DNA from: Isoetes taiwanensis
Lineage: Eukaryota; Streptophyta; Lycopodiopsida; Isoetales; Isoetaceae
Length of the DNA stretch: 64,000 bases
Reading direction: 5' to 3'
Assembly (NCBI GenBank): GCA_021234155.1
Contig: JAJEKV010000070.1
Location: forward strand, 4,742,754 to 4,806,753
Both the position numbers and the translations under genes were made by a program. Within the stretch, counting starts at the first letter, position 1, and each line of letters opens with the position of its first letter. Positions 1 to 10,210 of this stretch are shown piece after piece. Below the pieces are notes generated by a model that made no database searches, was not told where the DNA came from, and saw only the letters and a list, made by a program, of their open reading frames with translations.

Positions 1-310
1 CCATTATCACCATAGTGTCTTTTTCCTTCAAACTCAAGACCCTTTCTTTTCTTTCACAGATTTTAGGCTCTTTTCCCTTTCCTTTTTCAAAAGCTTCTCA
101 GAATTGGCCTTTAAAACAAGAAGAAGCCTCCCACTTTCAAATTTTTTCTTTTTCCCTTTCCGATTAAACTCGAACCCCACGAATCTCTTGAAGAATAGAA
201 GTTGTGCGAGCAAATGCCAACTTCAAATCCAATCAAGGCCGATCTGCATGCATCTAAATTAGGGTTTGATGCATCAACATTAAATCATAAGACCTATCCA
301 TAGATCTTGT
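1..310. other. Helitron-like tail with array remnant, no gene
   Basis: No gene is seen. Positions 1-170 are pyrimidine-rich. The stretch 220-275 (CATCTAAATTAGGGTTTGAT) matches the region just inside the Helitron 5' ends at 14.06-14.10 kb. Positions 277-305 resemble the tRNA-array spacer between Arg1 and Thr2 (caacatta...cctatccatag). Positions 335-370 resemble a piece of the gypsy LTR at 33.81 kb. The whole reads as a patchwork of elements found elsewhere in the window. Confidence 0.5.
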
Positions 311-429
311 TCTTCCGTTCTTAATATATTTATTGGATGATGTATCTCTATGATTGGTCCTTTGATCTTGGGAAGGGGTGCTAAACAATGCCAGCTTTAT
401 GAAAAACACCAAGAGTATCAACATAGACT

Positions 430-2075
430 AAGAGAGAATATGAAGGGCACAAAGGCATGGGAAAACCCTGAAAAGCTTAGGGGTCAGGCCAGGATCCAAG
501 GGTAGAGAAGAGAAATTTTGATTTGAATAATCAACAATGTAAAGAAAGAAAAAAGCCATATGAAAAGGTCCGGGAAAGGGCACGGGGAAAAGGGCACCAA
601 TTGAGATATGAGTTCGGAACTAGTAGGGGAAAGCCACACGGGGCAAGAAGAAGGGGGTTTTAAAGAAAGGGGACCATGAGTTGATATCCATGGAAAATTG
701 AAGAAAAAAAAGGGCACGGGAAAAGGGAGGTGAAGTAAAGCAATTGAAGAAAGTTAAAAAGTCAGGGAAAATGGCATTGAAAAGTCCTCCTGGAAAAAGC
801 CTTTGAAAAAGGCGGAAAAGATCATCAAAGGTGGGGAAAAACAACCTCCTTAGTCACTTCTTCCTAGCAGGGAAGATGTAAAAGATTATGAGGAAGAGGC
901 TAAAAAGATCGAACAAGAAAAGGATTTGGGGAGAAGGGAAGAAATAAGGAAAGTGAGAAGAAAGATAAAGGAAACCAAAAAAGGATGGGAAAGGAACCTA
1001 AGCCAAAAAGGTATGCCCGAAAAAAAGTTAAAGGGAAACAAGAAAAGGGAATTGGAACACTCATGAGACCAAAGGAACAATCTCTTGATTAATAGTCAAA
1101 AGCCTTATCAAAAAAGGCCAGTAGAGAAAGGGTCTTTGTAAAAACATAATGTGGATAGACCTATCCAAAAGAAAACATATTCGTTTAAATATGTGCCTCT
1201 TGGAAATGTAAAAGGAAAGGAAGGAAAGGCCGAGGTGGAAAGGTGCAATCCTAAAGGAAAAACTTCAACCCCTCAAATTCGCGGCGACATAATGAGGGAA
1301 AAAGGGCACACCTGGGGAGGGACTCAAACCCAAGAAAACTCTTGAAAAGTCAAAAGAGGCGTCACAAAAGAAGGGGGAAGAAGAAAAAAAGTCGCATTTG
1401 AAAAAAAAAAATAAAGAAAAAATCCATCAAAGGAACCAAGGTGGAAAAGGAGGAAATTGAAAGCAAGAGGAAAATGGAAAGAAAAAGAGGTATAAAAATA
1501 GAAGGGACTAAGTAGGAAGTCAGGGCATCTTATGGAAAAGAAAAAGAAAAGAGATAGGGAAAAAGAAAAAGAGGAAAATGGAAAGGCAGCGGAAAAAGAA
1601 AATCGAAAATGGAAAAAATCAAGAGAAAAAAAACGAACATAGAAATAGGGAAGGGAGTCAAGGGTGAGGAGATGGAAAAGGAAAAAAAAGGGCATGGAAA
1701 ACAGGACAAAAGAAAAATGGAAAAAAAAAATCAAAAAAAAAAAGAGTGGGAAAAACAACCAAAAAAAAAGGGGAAATAGGCATGGAAAATCAGAAAAGTA
1801 AATGGTTGAGAAAATTTAAGACATGGAAAATCCTTGGGAAAAGATTATCACTAAAAGATTCGTTGAAAAGGGAACTCAAGACCTCAAAAAGGTGGCAAAA
1901 GAGCAAAGGGAAGGGAAAAAGATCAAGGGGAAAAAGGAGAAGGGAAAACAAAAACTTATCACTTTTTACCTCCACTTTCTTTTGAAAAAAAAGGAGAGAA
2001 AATAAGAAAAAATGAAATGCGGGATAGATCAAAGGGAAAGGAAAGGAAAAGGGATAGGGCCACCCAAAGCATTTC
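430..2075. repeat. Polypurine tract (polypyrimidine on minus strand)
   Basis: About 1.6 kb of degenerate AAAGGGAAAA-type sequence, the reverse complement in character of the polypyrimidine tracts further right. All open frames here (for example the 144-residue Phe/Ser frame on the minus strand) are low-complexity by-products, not genes. It lies between two array remnants (277-305 and 2085-2178), so it probably belongs to an inserted element whose ends I cannot place. Confidence 0.8.
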
Positions 2076-2084
2076 ACTTTGCCC

Positions 2085-2237
2085 TCAAATAATCAACACT
2101 ATAATCACAAGACCTATCCGTAGTTAAATATCCAAAAAAAATATGCTTTATTGAAATGTCAAACTCGAGACCTCCGCTTGTACTTGGTTGTTTTACCCAA
2201 AAATGCTTCACTCTTGATTATTTGGCAACATGCATTA
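2085..2237. repeat. tRNA-array remnant with orientation switch
   Basis: Positions 2085-2178 match the minus-oriented Arg1-Thr2 interval and the 3' half of Thr2 (CTCGAGACCTCCGCTT). From about 2179 the sequence (CTTGTACTTGGTTGTTTTAC) matches the same array unit in the opposite orientation, up to GGCAACATGCATTA at 2237. There Helitron A interrupts it. The unit resumes at 6828. Confidence 0.75.
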
Positions 2238-2309
2238 CTAGTAATGGTGCCCAGCGTTTTGGGCATAAGTTGAGAACTTTAACTTGCTTTGGGATCGATG
2301 ATGAAAAAA

Positions 2310-3935
2310 GCCCTATCCCTTTTCTTTCCCTTTTCCTTTGCTCTATCCGCGTTTCATTTTTTCTTATTTTCTCTACTTTTTTTTTTTTTTCTTTTTTTTT
2401 TTCGTCTTTCTCAAATGTTTCCTTGTTTTCCCATTCCTTTCCTTCCCCTTCCCTCAAGATATCCTTTTCCCTTCCCTTTTCTCCTTCTCCACCTTTTTTC
2501 CTCTTCTCTTTTTTCTTTGCCCTTTTCCTTCCCATTCTCTCTTTTTATGCCTTTTCTTTTCCCACCTTTTTCCATGTCTTCCCTTTTCTCAACCATTTAC
2601 TCTTTCCCCACTCTTTTCCTCCTTTTTCCCCTTCTCTTTTCCTCCTTTTCCCTCTTTTCCTCCTTTTTTTTGTGTGCCCTTTTCCCTTCCATTTTCTTTT
2701 CTCCCTCCCTGTTTTCCATGCCCTTTTTACCTTCCTTTTCTCATCTCCTCACCCCTTTTCCCTCTTTTCCTCCATGCTCCTTTTCTCTTCCCCTTTCCAT
2801 TTCCTCATTTCCTTTTCCCGTTTCCCTTTTCCATTTCCTCTCATTTCCTTTTTCCGTTTTCTCTCTCTCTTTCCCCCCTTTTCCATTTCCCTTTTCCCAT
2901 TTCCCCTGTTTCCCACCATTTTCTTCTTTCTATTTTTTCCCGTGCTTCCTTTTCCCTTTTTTCCCTCTTCCATTTTTCCCTTCTTTCAACCCTTCCTTTT
3001 TTCTTTTCTCTTTTCCTTTCCTCATTCCTTTTCCCTTTCCCTCCCCTCCATCACTCCCCTGCTTCCCTTTCCCTTTTCTTTTTTCCGTTCCTTTTCTTGA
3101 TGGATTTTTCTTCCTTTTCCTCCTTTTTCCTTTTCACGTGCACTTTTTCCTTTCCTTTCCTTTTCCTTTTCCCCTTTTCCATGCCTTTTGCACATTTCTT
3201 TTATTCTCTTATTTTCCTATACCCATTTCATCTTTTCCCCACCCTTTCTCTCTTGCCCTTTTCTTTTCCCTTTTTTCTTTTTTCCCTTTCTTCACCATTT
3301 TCCTCTTCCCTTTTCTCTCATGCCCTTCCCCCCTTCCCTTTTCTCGTTTCCCTCTTTCTTTTTCCTTGTGACCTTTACCTAGGTTCCCTTTTTCCCTTTT
3401 CCCTTTCCTTTTTCTTTCTTCTCACTTTCCCTTTTTCTATGCCCTTTTCTTTTCCCCTCTCCCCATCCTTTTCTTGTTCCCCCATTTTTCCAACCTTTCA
3501 CTCTTCCCCTTTTCTTGATGCATTTTTTCCCTTCCCTTTCCCTCTCTTTTTATTTCCCTTTTCCTATGTCATTGTCCCTTCCTTTTTCCTCTTTTTCCCC
3601 CTTTTCCCATGCTCCTTCCTTTTCCCATGCTTTTTTTCTCCTCCCCTTTTCCATGCTTTTTTTCTCCTTCATTTTCTCCTTTTTTAACCTTTTCCTCTTT
3701 CCTTTTTTTTTTTTCATGCCCTTTCCATTTACCTTTTCCACTTTATCTCTTCCTCCTTCCCTCGTGCCCTTTTCCCAGGTTCCCTTTCCCTTTTTCGTTT
3801 TCCATGCCTTTTTCTCTTCTCTTATCCCCACCCTTTTCCTTTTACCCTTTTGCCTTTTCCCCATGCCTTTTTGCCCTTCACATTCTCTCTTTCCACTTCC
3901 CTTTTCCTTTTCCCCCTTTTCATTTACCCTTTCCC
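2310..3935 (+). repeat. Degenerate polypyrimidine tract inside Helitron A
   Basis: About 1.6 kb of C/T on the plus strand with recurring words such as CCATGCCC followed by T-runs. Purines are rare except in ATG/GTG words. The 300-450 residue Phe/Ser/Pro/Leu frames here are compositional artefacts. Such mirror-like tracts can form H-DNA, which is inference. Confidence 0.9.
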
Positions 3936-4068
3936 CTTAAGAGATCGAAGCATGACCAATCACAGTGTTGGTAAGTCGTGCAATAAATCTAGGCCTTCGG
4001 ATGCATCCAGATGATCTCGGCCATTCAAATTAGGGCTCGGTGCACTACGCACTTACGGTATAACATTA

Positions 4069-6763
4069 CTAGTAATGGTGCCCAGCGTTGCTGGGCGTAA
4101 TCGGAGAACTTATAAACGTTGGGAACTTGTTGTGAATGTAGCAAATCATTTGCTAAGTTAAAAAAGACTCGAGAGAAATGACATGCAAAGATATGATGAT
4201 TGTAAACAATTAATGACTTTCACCATGCACTTATAAGATTTGTTTTTTGGTACTAAACACTGTCCCATAGGAAAAATGGACTATCCGACCTATAGGTCAT
4301 GATAATATGCATCTCCAATGCATGGATTATTCTAGCCTTCGAGGACATAACATATTTGAGGAATCTATATGGTTTGGTGATTGATTTGCTAAAATATTGG
4401 GTTGCCTTTCACTTTCAACATCAAAAGTAATCATGGTTGTCCATGGTACTACATGACCACGTAGCATCTTATTCTCGTGTAAGTATAGACAAAAAATGAA
4501 AGCCATGTGCACCATGAAGGTAGATGCATTAGAAAATGTTCCAGAATATGATACAAAGAAAATTGATTTTACACGGATAAACAAAGAAAATCAACTTTTG
4601 TTGTTATGCTACAACAAAAGATCTATAATCTTTTTGTTGTTATACCAAATCATGTGACTTCAAATCTCTATGCACAATCCCTCATTCGTACTAAGACAAT
4701 AGATATAAGTAGTTTTCACCAGCCAAGCCATTCTTTAGAAGTAACTCTTTCCTTTCTATGCTCTTAATTTTCTCTTTGGTAGTTACCTCATCATCAACCA
4801 AGAGTTCAACATCTGTTAGGTCCATTGCTAGCCTTGTACTTGTAGCAGTGTATATAAAATCATATGCAAGTAAACTCGTCTACTTTGTAGAATAAAAATA
4901 TTTTGTGATTTCAGTTTTAATGCCATAATTCATGACACCTGACAAAAGATTTTATAGTCCTTGAGATTGATCTCAGAACATCAAAAGCTGTGATAGGCGA
5001 CCCAAAGGAATCTCGAAAATCTTGCGGGTTTTGTATTTCATCACCTTTGGGGTATCCATTTTAAAGCTTATATGCACAACATGTATTTCCAACTCCTTCA
5101 TTCAAGGGGCCATGACATTGTTGAATGCTATAACCATCTGTGATATATTAAATAGACTTAAATATGCGGCCTCAAATATGCCTTATGAAAGCATTGGCTC
5201 GGCAAAGGTATTTTACGCGTACCCATAACTTCACAATGTTTGAGCCAACAACAAAGCGAACTCAAATGAAAACCATACACCGTTTTTAGATGAAGCGGTT
5301 AAATTGCACCTATTTTTTTCCCTTCTAATGGTGAAGGTATTTCCTAGAATACATAAAGACCAAGGCACTATGCTACTTCAAGGAGACATGATTGATTGCA
5401 TCGTCATACATTTCTACATGTAATCTTTTAGAGAACAAAACTGGTCATATCTGAGAGGCATGCTTATGATGATGCTTTGAAAAAGTGAACTATCATGTTT
5501 GCGACCAAAGAAGTTGAGCCATGTTTGATATCATAGTGTGGCTCTTGAAAATAAGGCATTACACTTAGTTGCAATATGAGTGCTTCCACCTTGAATTAGC
5601 ATGATCAAACCTAAATAATCCACCTTAACGTTTAAGGAAAACCGCCATAAGAAGAAAATTCTATCTTTAAGTCAAGAAAGCGGCTTAGCAAAGGTATTTC
5701 GTGAAGTAGACATAACTTATATCTTGCGAGATGCAAAGGAGATAACAATGGAAAAGAAAGGAATAGAGTGGCTACCTAAGCGGCTTGCAAGCACCAAAAC
5801 TTAGCGGATGTATATTTTTCTACATTATCTTACAATTGCCTCCACGGCTTTTTTTAGTAATGCCTCCACGGCTTGCCACAATCCGCTCTTCAAGCTGCTC
5901 TCTGCCAATGGTAACTCTTGCCACAATCCGCTCTTCAAGCTGCTCTTTTTAATGGTGGAGTCATGTAAAAAACGTTGCTTCTATTCACCCTTGTTCTTGA
6001 GCAAAACTTAAAATGTGCGGATACATTCATTGCTTCTATTTTTAATATGCCTTCTAAAGTAGGCTGGGTGCTTCTTTATTTCTTTTATCGAGATAATACA
6101 TGTGTCGCGAGAACAAAAGTACCTTACGAAAGTAATCAACAATGCTTTGGAAGCGGATCTCTTTGTCACCTTAGCAAATCCGACCTTACAATGGTAGAAG
6201 CGGATGCCTCCTATACAAAGCAAGTCACAAATTCGTTGTTTCTAATTTCTCCATGAGAGACCTACACTTACCTAATAAGCTGTTGAGTTTCTTTGCGGAA
6301 GCTCCACGGAACCACCATTGCATCGGGCTCGGTGCATGTATTCCTTGGTGTCCGAGGAAGTTAGGCCCGCAGACGGAGCGTTGCCCGGCAGCATCATATG
6401 ATGCTCTTCCGATATAGATAGCCGGGGACTTTTCCCTTGGCCGCCCGACATTTTTCAAGCCCATTACAAAGCTCATGCCATTTTCTTAAGAACATGAGAA
6501 AAATTTTGGCGGCGACCTAAACTAAGAGTGAGCGAAACTTACGGATAAACTTGACGTTGGGATCAATCTGCCCTAGAAGGTGCGTTACGGAGGAGGAGCC
6601 CGGATGCTCGAAAGTGCTCTTGCCGCCCTCCCGCGAACCACGGCAAAAAAAAAGCCAAACTCTGTAATGACGTGGCATCATCTCCTCCATTGATTTCATC
6701 AAATCTGGGCCGCCCAAATTAGGGCTGGGTCCAACACTTACACAATAACATTATAATATAAGA
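4069..6763 (-). mobile_element. Helitron B, nested in the 5' end of Helitron A
   Basis: CTAG at 4069-4072 is followed by the perfect hairpin GCCCAGCGTTGCTGGGC at 4080-4096. The other end is GA at 6762-6763 (minus-strand start TCTTATATTATAATG). Flanks are A4068 and T6764. Removing it rejoins AACATTA with TAATATAAG, which restores the 5' terminus of Helitron A. Length is 2695 bp. It contains exon-like but unrecognised minus-strand frames (4327-4584, 6225-6476, 6517-6717). Its last ~110 bp match the 5' end of Helitron C near 59.87-59.97 kb. Confidence 0.85.
5874..5945. repeat. Short direct repeat, 27 bp x2
   Basis: TGCCACAATCCGCTCTTCAA plus GCTGCTC occurs at 5874-5900 and again at 5919-5945 inside Helitron B. 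Confidence 0.85.
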
Positions 6764-7129
6764 TAATATAAGTTCAAATTAGGGCTCGGTGCACTACGCA
6801 CTTACGGTATAACATTATAATATAAGATGATGTGTTCTTCACTACTAATTTTTTTTTCGTTTAAGTGGCAATTGACTCGTGACCTCATCTACATATTGCT
6901 ATAGCAAGAGACCGACGTGAAAATGATTGTTTAGATTCAATTATTTTGGATATTTACTCATTTACGGCATCTATTGTTTATCTTTTCTTGCCCATAAGAC
7001 GTGGCTTTGACTACTAGTAGTAACTTTTGGCTTATATCTCAATTGGTTAGGTAATATTAAAAGGAAGATGCATACTCATTTGGCTTGGTTTTGTGATTAT
7101 ATTGTTGATTATCAAATCAAAATTGCAAG

Positions 7130-7202
7130 GCTCTCGTGGCCTAATGGATAAGGCATTTGACTTCTAATCAAGAGATTGTGGGTTCGAGTCCCATCGAGAG
7201 TG
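7130..7202 (+). tRNA. tRNA-Arg(UCU)
   Basis: 73 nt. Acceptor GCTCTCG pairs with CGAGAGT (one G-U), the D-loop contains GG, the anticodon loop is CTTCTAA (anticodon UCU), the B box is GGTTCGAGTCC, and no CCA is encoded. It matches the array consensus and is the only Arg copy on the plus strand. Confidence 0.95.
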
Positions 7203-7258
7203 TGCAAAAGAAAGTGGAGGTGAAAGTGATATATGTTGTTATAATCTGAGGTGTTGAA

Positions 7259-7335
7259 GTTTTGGTACTAGCTCAGTTGTTTAGAGCACCCGTTTAGTAA
7301 GCGGGAGGTCTCGAGTTCGACTCTCAGCGAAAGCA
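7259..7335 (+). pseudogene. tRNA-Thr(AGU), degenerate (Thr2 type)
   Basis: The anticodon arm (loop TTAGTAA), T arm and 3' acceptor are intact. The 5' acceptor reads GTTTTGGTAC with an insertion before TAGCTC, and the D-loop has only one G. It follows the Arg gene at 7130 by 56 nt, with no T4 terminator between. Confidence 0.75.
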
Positions 7336-7389
7336 TATTTAAACGAAGCCGTGTACTCCTATGGATAGCTCTTGTGATTATAATGTTGA

Positions 7390-9064
7390 CTAGAAACGTG
7401 TGCCCGGCGATGCCGGGCATTAATCGTAGATATGTGGAATGCATTTATGACAATATATGTTTCAGATGCAATACACATATAGATAGAGAACAAACGTTAT
7501 CTTTCAAGTGTAAACGAAATATAACTTGTACAAAACGTGTTTACTTCTTGGTCTAAGAATTGCTCAACAAAATCTTAAAACATCGCCGGGCATTAATCGT
7601 AGATATGTGGAATGCATGTTTCAGATGCAATACACATATAGATAGAGAACAAACGTTATCTTTCAAGTGTAAACGGAATATAACTTGTACAAAACGTGTT
7701 TACTTCTTGGTCTAAGAATTGCTCAAGAAAATCTTAAAACAAATATACTGAATGTACACACAAATAGAGAACATCTTTTATGCAATCTAAAACTATAGAG
7801 TTTATGTTCATCAGCCTCAAGGGATCTGCATCATGAAGAACCTATTGAAAGAACTTTAGGAACATCTCTCAGCTTGATGTGAAGATCCTACATCCAATAC
7901 AATTGCAATTAGGGGGTAATGTGTATTCTGCTATTAGATATTGCAATATAAGAGTGCGACCATCCTACTTGGATGCACTGCTTTATGAAAGCATGCCTTA
8001 ATCAAGCTCTAAAATGCTACATATGGATGCCATGGTTGATAAGATCGCATGCTTCATCTATAAGTTGCATGTTACATCCTCAGAGTTCTTCAAATTTTAT
8101 AAAATGACATGTATATCATAAACCATAAGGAGAAAAGATATTTAAGAATCATATTTGATTGATTATATGATGTTTAGAATGAACATCACAAATACTTATA
8201 TGCTTTTTGAGGCCAATGGGGCAAGTGCAATTATATGGAACCAAGAATATATCAGGTTGAGAATTGCTCCTAAGAATGGTGCCAATACATAAACAAGAAA
8301 GTCTAAAGCGATCCAAAAACAAAATGGATATCTTACCAGTAACTCTATCATTTCTCAAAATGTAGACCAGGAATGCAAGTTTTAGCTTGGCTCCCTATAA
8401 AAAGGTAACATTGTCCATTGTGCCTGCCCTATCTCTTTGAGACTTGATAGCATCTTTTGGTATGATCTGTGCATCATGAACCCCTTGCCTTGGGCCTTTC
8501 CATGAACGAAGTAAATCAAACTACGAAATCTGGTAGCCTTGAATAAGATATGGATGTGTTATCTAGTCCATGAGATATTTACAAACATAAGGTCTTTTTC
8601 ATATTAATTGTATTTATAACACTTGTTGGCACAATGAACAACCGTATAAACCCTTTGAGCTAAGCAAATTGTATAACTTTTAGAAAATTGTGTAAATATG
8701 TTATGCATTATGTAAATATGTATAGCTTTTAGATTCATTATGTAAATATGTTATGCATGGATTGTGTTTATCACCAATGTGTATAATGTGTATGCTACAC
8801 CTGAAGGTATTTGTATGTGCTATAGACATGGTGATGTACCAAACTACAAAAATGGTAACCATGAAGGTATGCATGCATTCTAAAACCATAACCAGCAAGA
8901 GTTTCACAAAGTACTTGATAAGGGATGGAATTTGTTAAATGCAACTTGGATGGATTTTGACAAAACAAAACAGAAGACAATTTATAACGTTGCTAGTGTT
9001 ATGCCCATGTTCTTTGTTACAATCAAATTGAATGCCACCATAATTATCTTATATTATAATGTTA
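7390..9064 (-). mobile_element. Helitron D, 3' end of a distinct family
   Basis: A|CTAG at 7390-7393 is followed by the hairpin GCCCGGCGATGCCGGGC (7402-7418). It interrupts the array unit within TGATTAT. The terminal sequence differs from the A/B/C family. I did not find its 5' end, so the right limit is arbitrary (the start of the next Helitron). Unrecognised short frames only. Confidence 0.6.
7410..7743. repeat. Tandem duplication of the Helitron D 3' region
   Basis: The stretch from GCCGGGCATTAATCGTAGAT at about 7413 to the AATCTTAAAAC at 7573-7583 is repeated from 7584 to about 7743. The second copy lacks about 13 nt after GGAATGCA and lacks the CTAG terminus. Confidence 0.85.
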
Positions 9065-10210
9065 CTAGTATGGTGCCCAACGTTGCTGGGCCTAAGTTGG
9101 GAACCTATGTGGATGGAAACCTATTCAGCCCAGTCTTCTTTTCATAAATCAATATAATAGAAACCAAGCCCAGTGCTGCTGAGCTGTAAAAGGTTTTTGT
9201 GCATTTAATACCCTTCCCTTTGCTTTTTACTCTATTCTATGTTTCCCCTTTTCCTCATTATACACACTTTCCTTTTTCTTTTTCCCTTTGTTCTTATTTT
9301 TCCTGCACGTTATCTTTTCCCCTTCCTTCCCTCCCTTCCCCCCCTTCCCCTTTTTCCCTTTCCCTTTCTCTTTCTCTGATAGGCTTTTTCTCTTCCCTCT
9401 TCATCGTTTTCCCACCCTTCCCATTTTTCCCCTTTCTTTTCCTTTCCTTTTTTCCTTTTCCCATGCCTTTTTTTCTACTCTTTTCCCCACCTTTTCATGT
9501 GGCCCTTTTCTTCCTTTCCCACCCTCTTCCTCTTTATCCTGTGCTCTTTTCCCCTTCTCTTTTCCCATTTCCCTCTCCCCTTTTCCTGGTGCCTTTTTTC
9601 TCCCCTTTCTGCTTCCCTTTTCTTTTTTCATTTCCCTTCCCGTTCCCACCCTTTCGCTTTTCTCCATGCCCTTTTTCCCTTTCCCTTTCCCTTTCCTCCC
9701 TCCTTTTCATTTTCGCTTTCCCTTTCCCTTTTCTTATGCCTCTTTTCATTCGCATTTTTCTCCACCTTTTTTATGTGTCCCTTTTCCTTTTTTTCCCATC
9801 CTCCTCCGCCTTTTCCCTCTTCCTCTTTCCCCTTTTCTCCCTTTTTTTTTCCTTTCCCATGCTCTTTTTCCCTTCCTTTTTTCCCTTTCCTCATCTTTTC
9901 CCCTCTGCCCTTTTTTCTCGTCCCCTTTTCCCCTTCCTCTCTTCCTCTTTTTCCATTCCTTGCTCTCCACCTTTTTTCCCCTCCTTTTCCCACCCTTTCC
10001 CTCTTTCTTTTTTCTCGGTGCCTTTTATCTTCCCTTTCCCCCTCTCTTTTTCTTTTCCCCTTTCTCTGTCCCTTTTTCTATGCCATTTTCCCCTTTCCTT
10101 CTCCTCTTTCCTCACCTTTTCTCTCTAACCTTTTCCCTTTCTTTTCTTCACCCTTTCCCTTTTCCCTTTTTTTTGCATGCTCTTTCTGCCTTCCCTTTTG
10201 CCCTTAAGTC
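9065..10210 (-). mobile_element. Helitron 3' end with polypyrimidine tract
   Basis: CTAG at 9065-9068 is followed by the hairpin GCCCAACGTTGCTGGGC (9074-9091 region). It is preceded by TCTTATATTATAATGTTA (from 9047), a Helitron 5'-type terminus in plus orientation, so this copy probably landed in the tip of another Helitron. The 5' end was not found. The right limit given is the end of the pyrimidine tract. Confidence 0.6.
9190..10205 (+). repeat. Degenerate polypyrimidine tract
   Basis: About 1 kb of C/T with recurring CCATGCCC and T-run words, inside the Helitron beginning at 9065. It ends at CCCTTAAG, the same boundary word as the tracts ending near 3938 and 13995. The 309- and 337-residue frames are artefacts of composition. 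Confidence 0.9.

Larger units (their letters stand above)
2238..6827 (-). mobile_element. Helitron A, carrying a polypyrimidine tract and nested Helitron B
   Basis: The 3' end on the minus strand is CTAG at 2238-2241 with a weak hairpin (GCCCA...TGGGC) at 2249-2264. The 5' end is the TCTTATATTATAATGTT-type terminus ending at 6827. Flanks are A (2237) and T (6828), as expected for Helitron insertion between A and T. The flanks rejoin an array unit (GCATTA then GATGTGTTCTTC). About 55 bp of its 5' end (GGGCTCGGTGCACTACGCAC...) is present twice, at 4033 and 6781, on either side of Helitron B. No replication or helicase gene is seen, so it is non-autonomous. Confidence 0.75.
6828..7389 (+). repeat. 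Inverted partial tRNA-array unit
   Basis: This is the reverse complement of the array spacer followed by Arg2 and Thr2 genes, now on the plus strand. It continues the block 2179-2237 across Helitron A and stops at 7389, in the Thr2-Arg1 interval (TATAATGTTGA), where Helitron D begins. It is the only unit in this orientation. Confidence 0.9.

Noticed and set aside
2289-3687. Long open frames (up to 449 residues) rich in Phe, Ser, Pro, Leu
   Set aside because: They arise from a C/T tract with few purines and so few stops. Similar frames occur in all three frames and in every such tract; no domain or normal composition.
7130-7335. Organellar (plastid or mitochondrial) tRNA genes
   Set aside because: The Thr(AGU) and Arg(UCU) forms match nuclear-type plant tRNAs, stand in a nuclear repeat with Helitrons and gypsy DNA, and Thr(AGU) is not an organellar anticodon in plants as far as I know.
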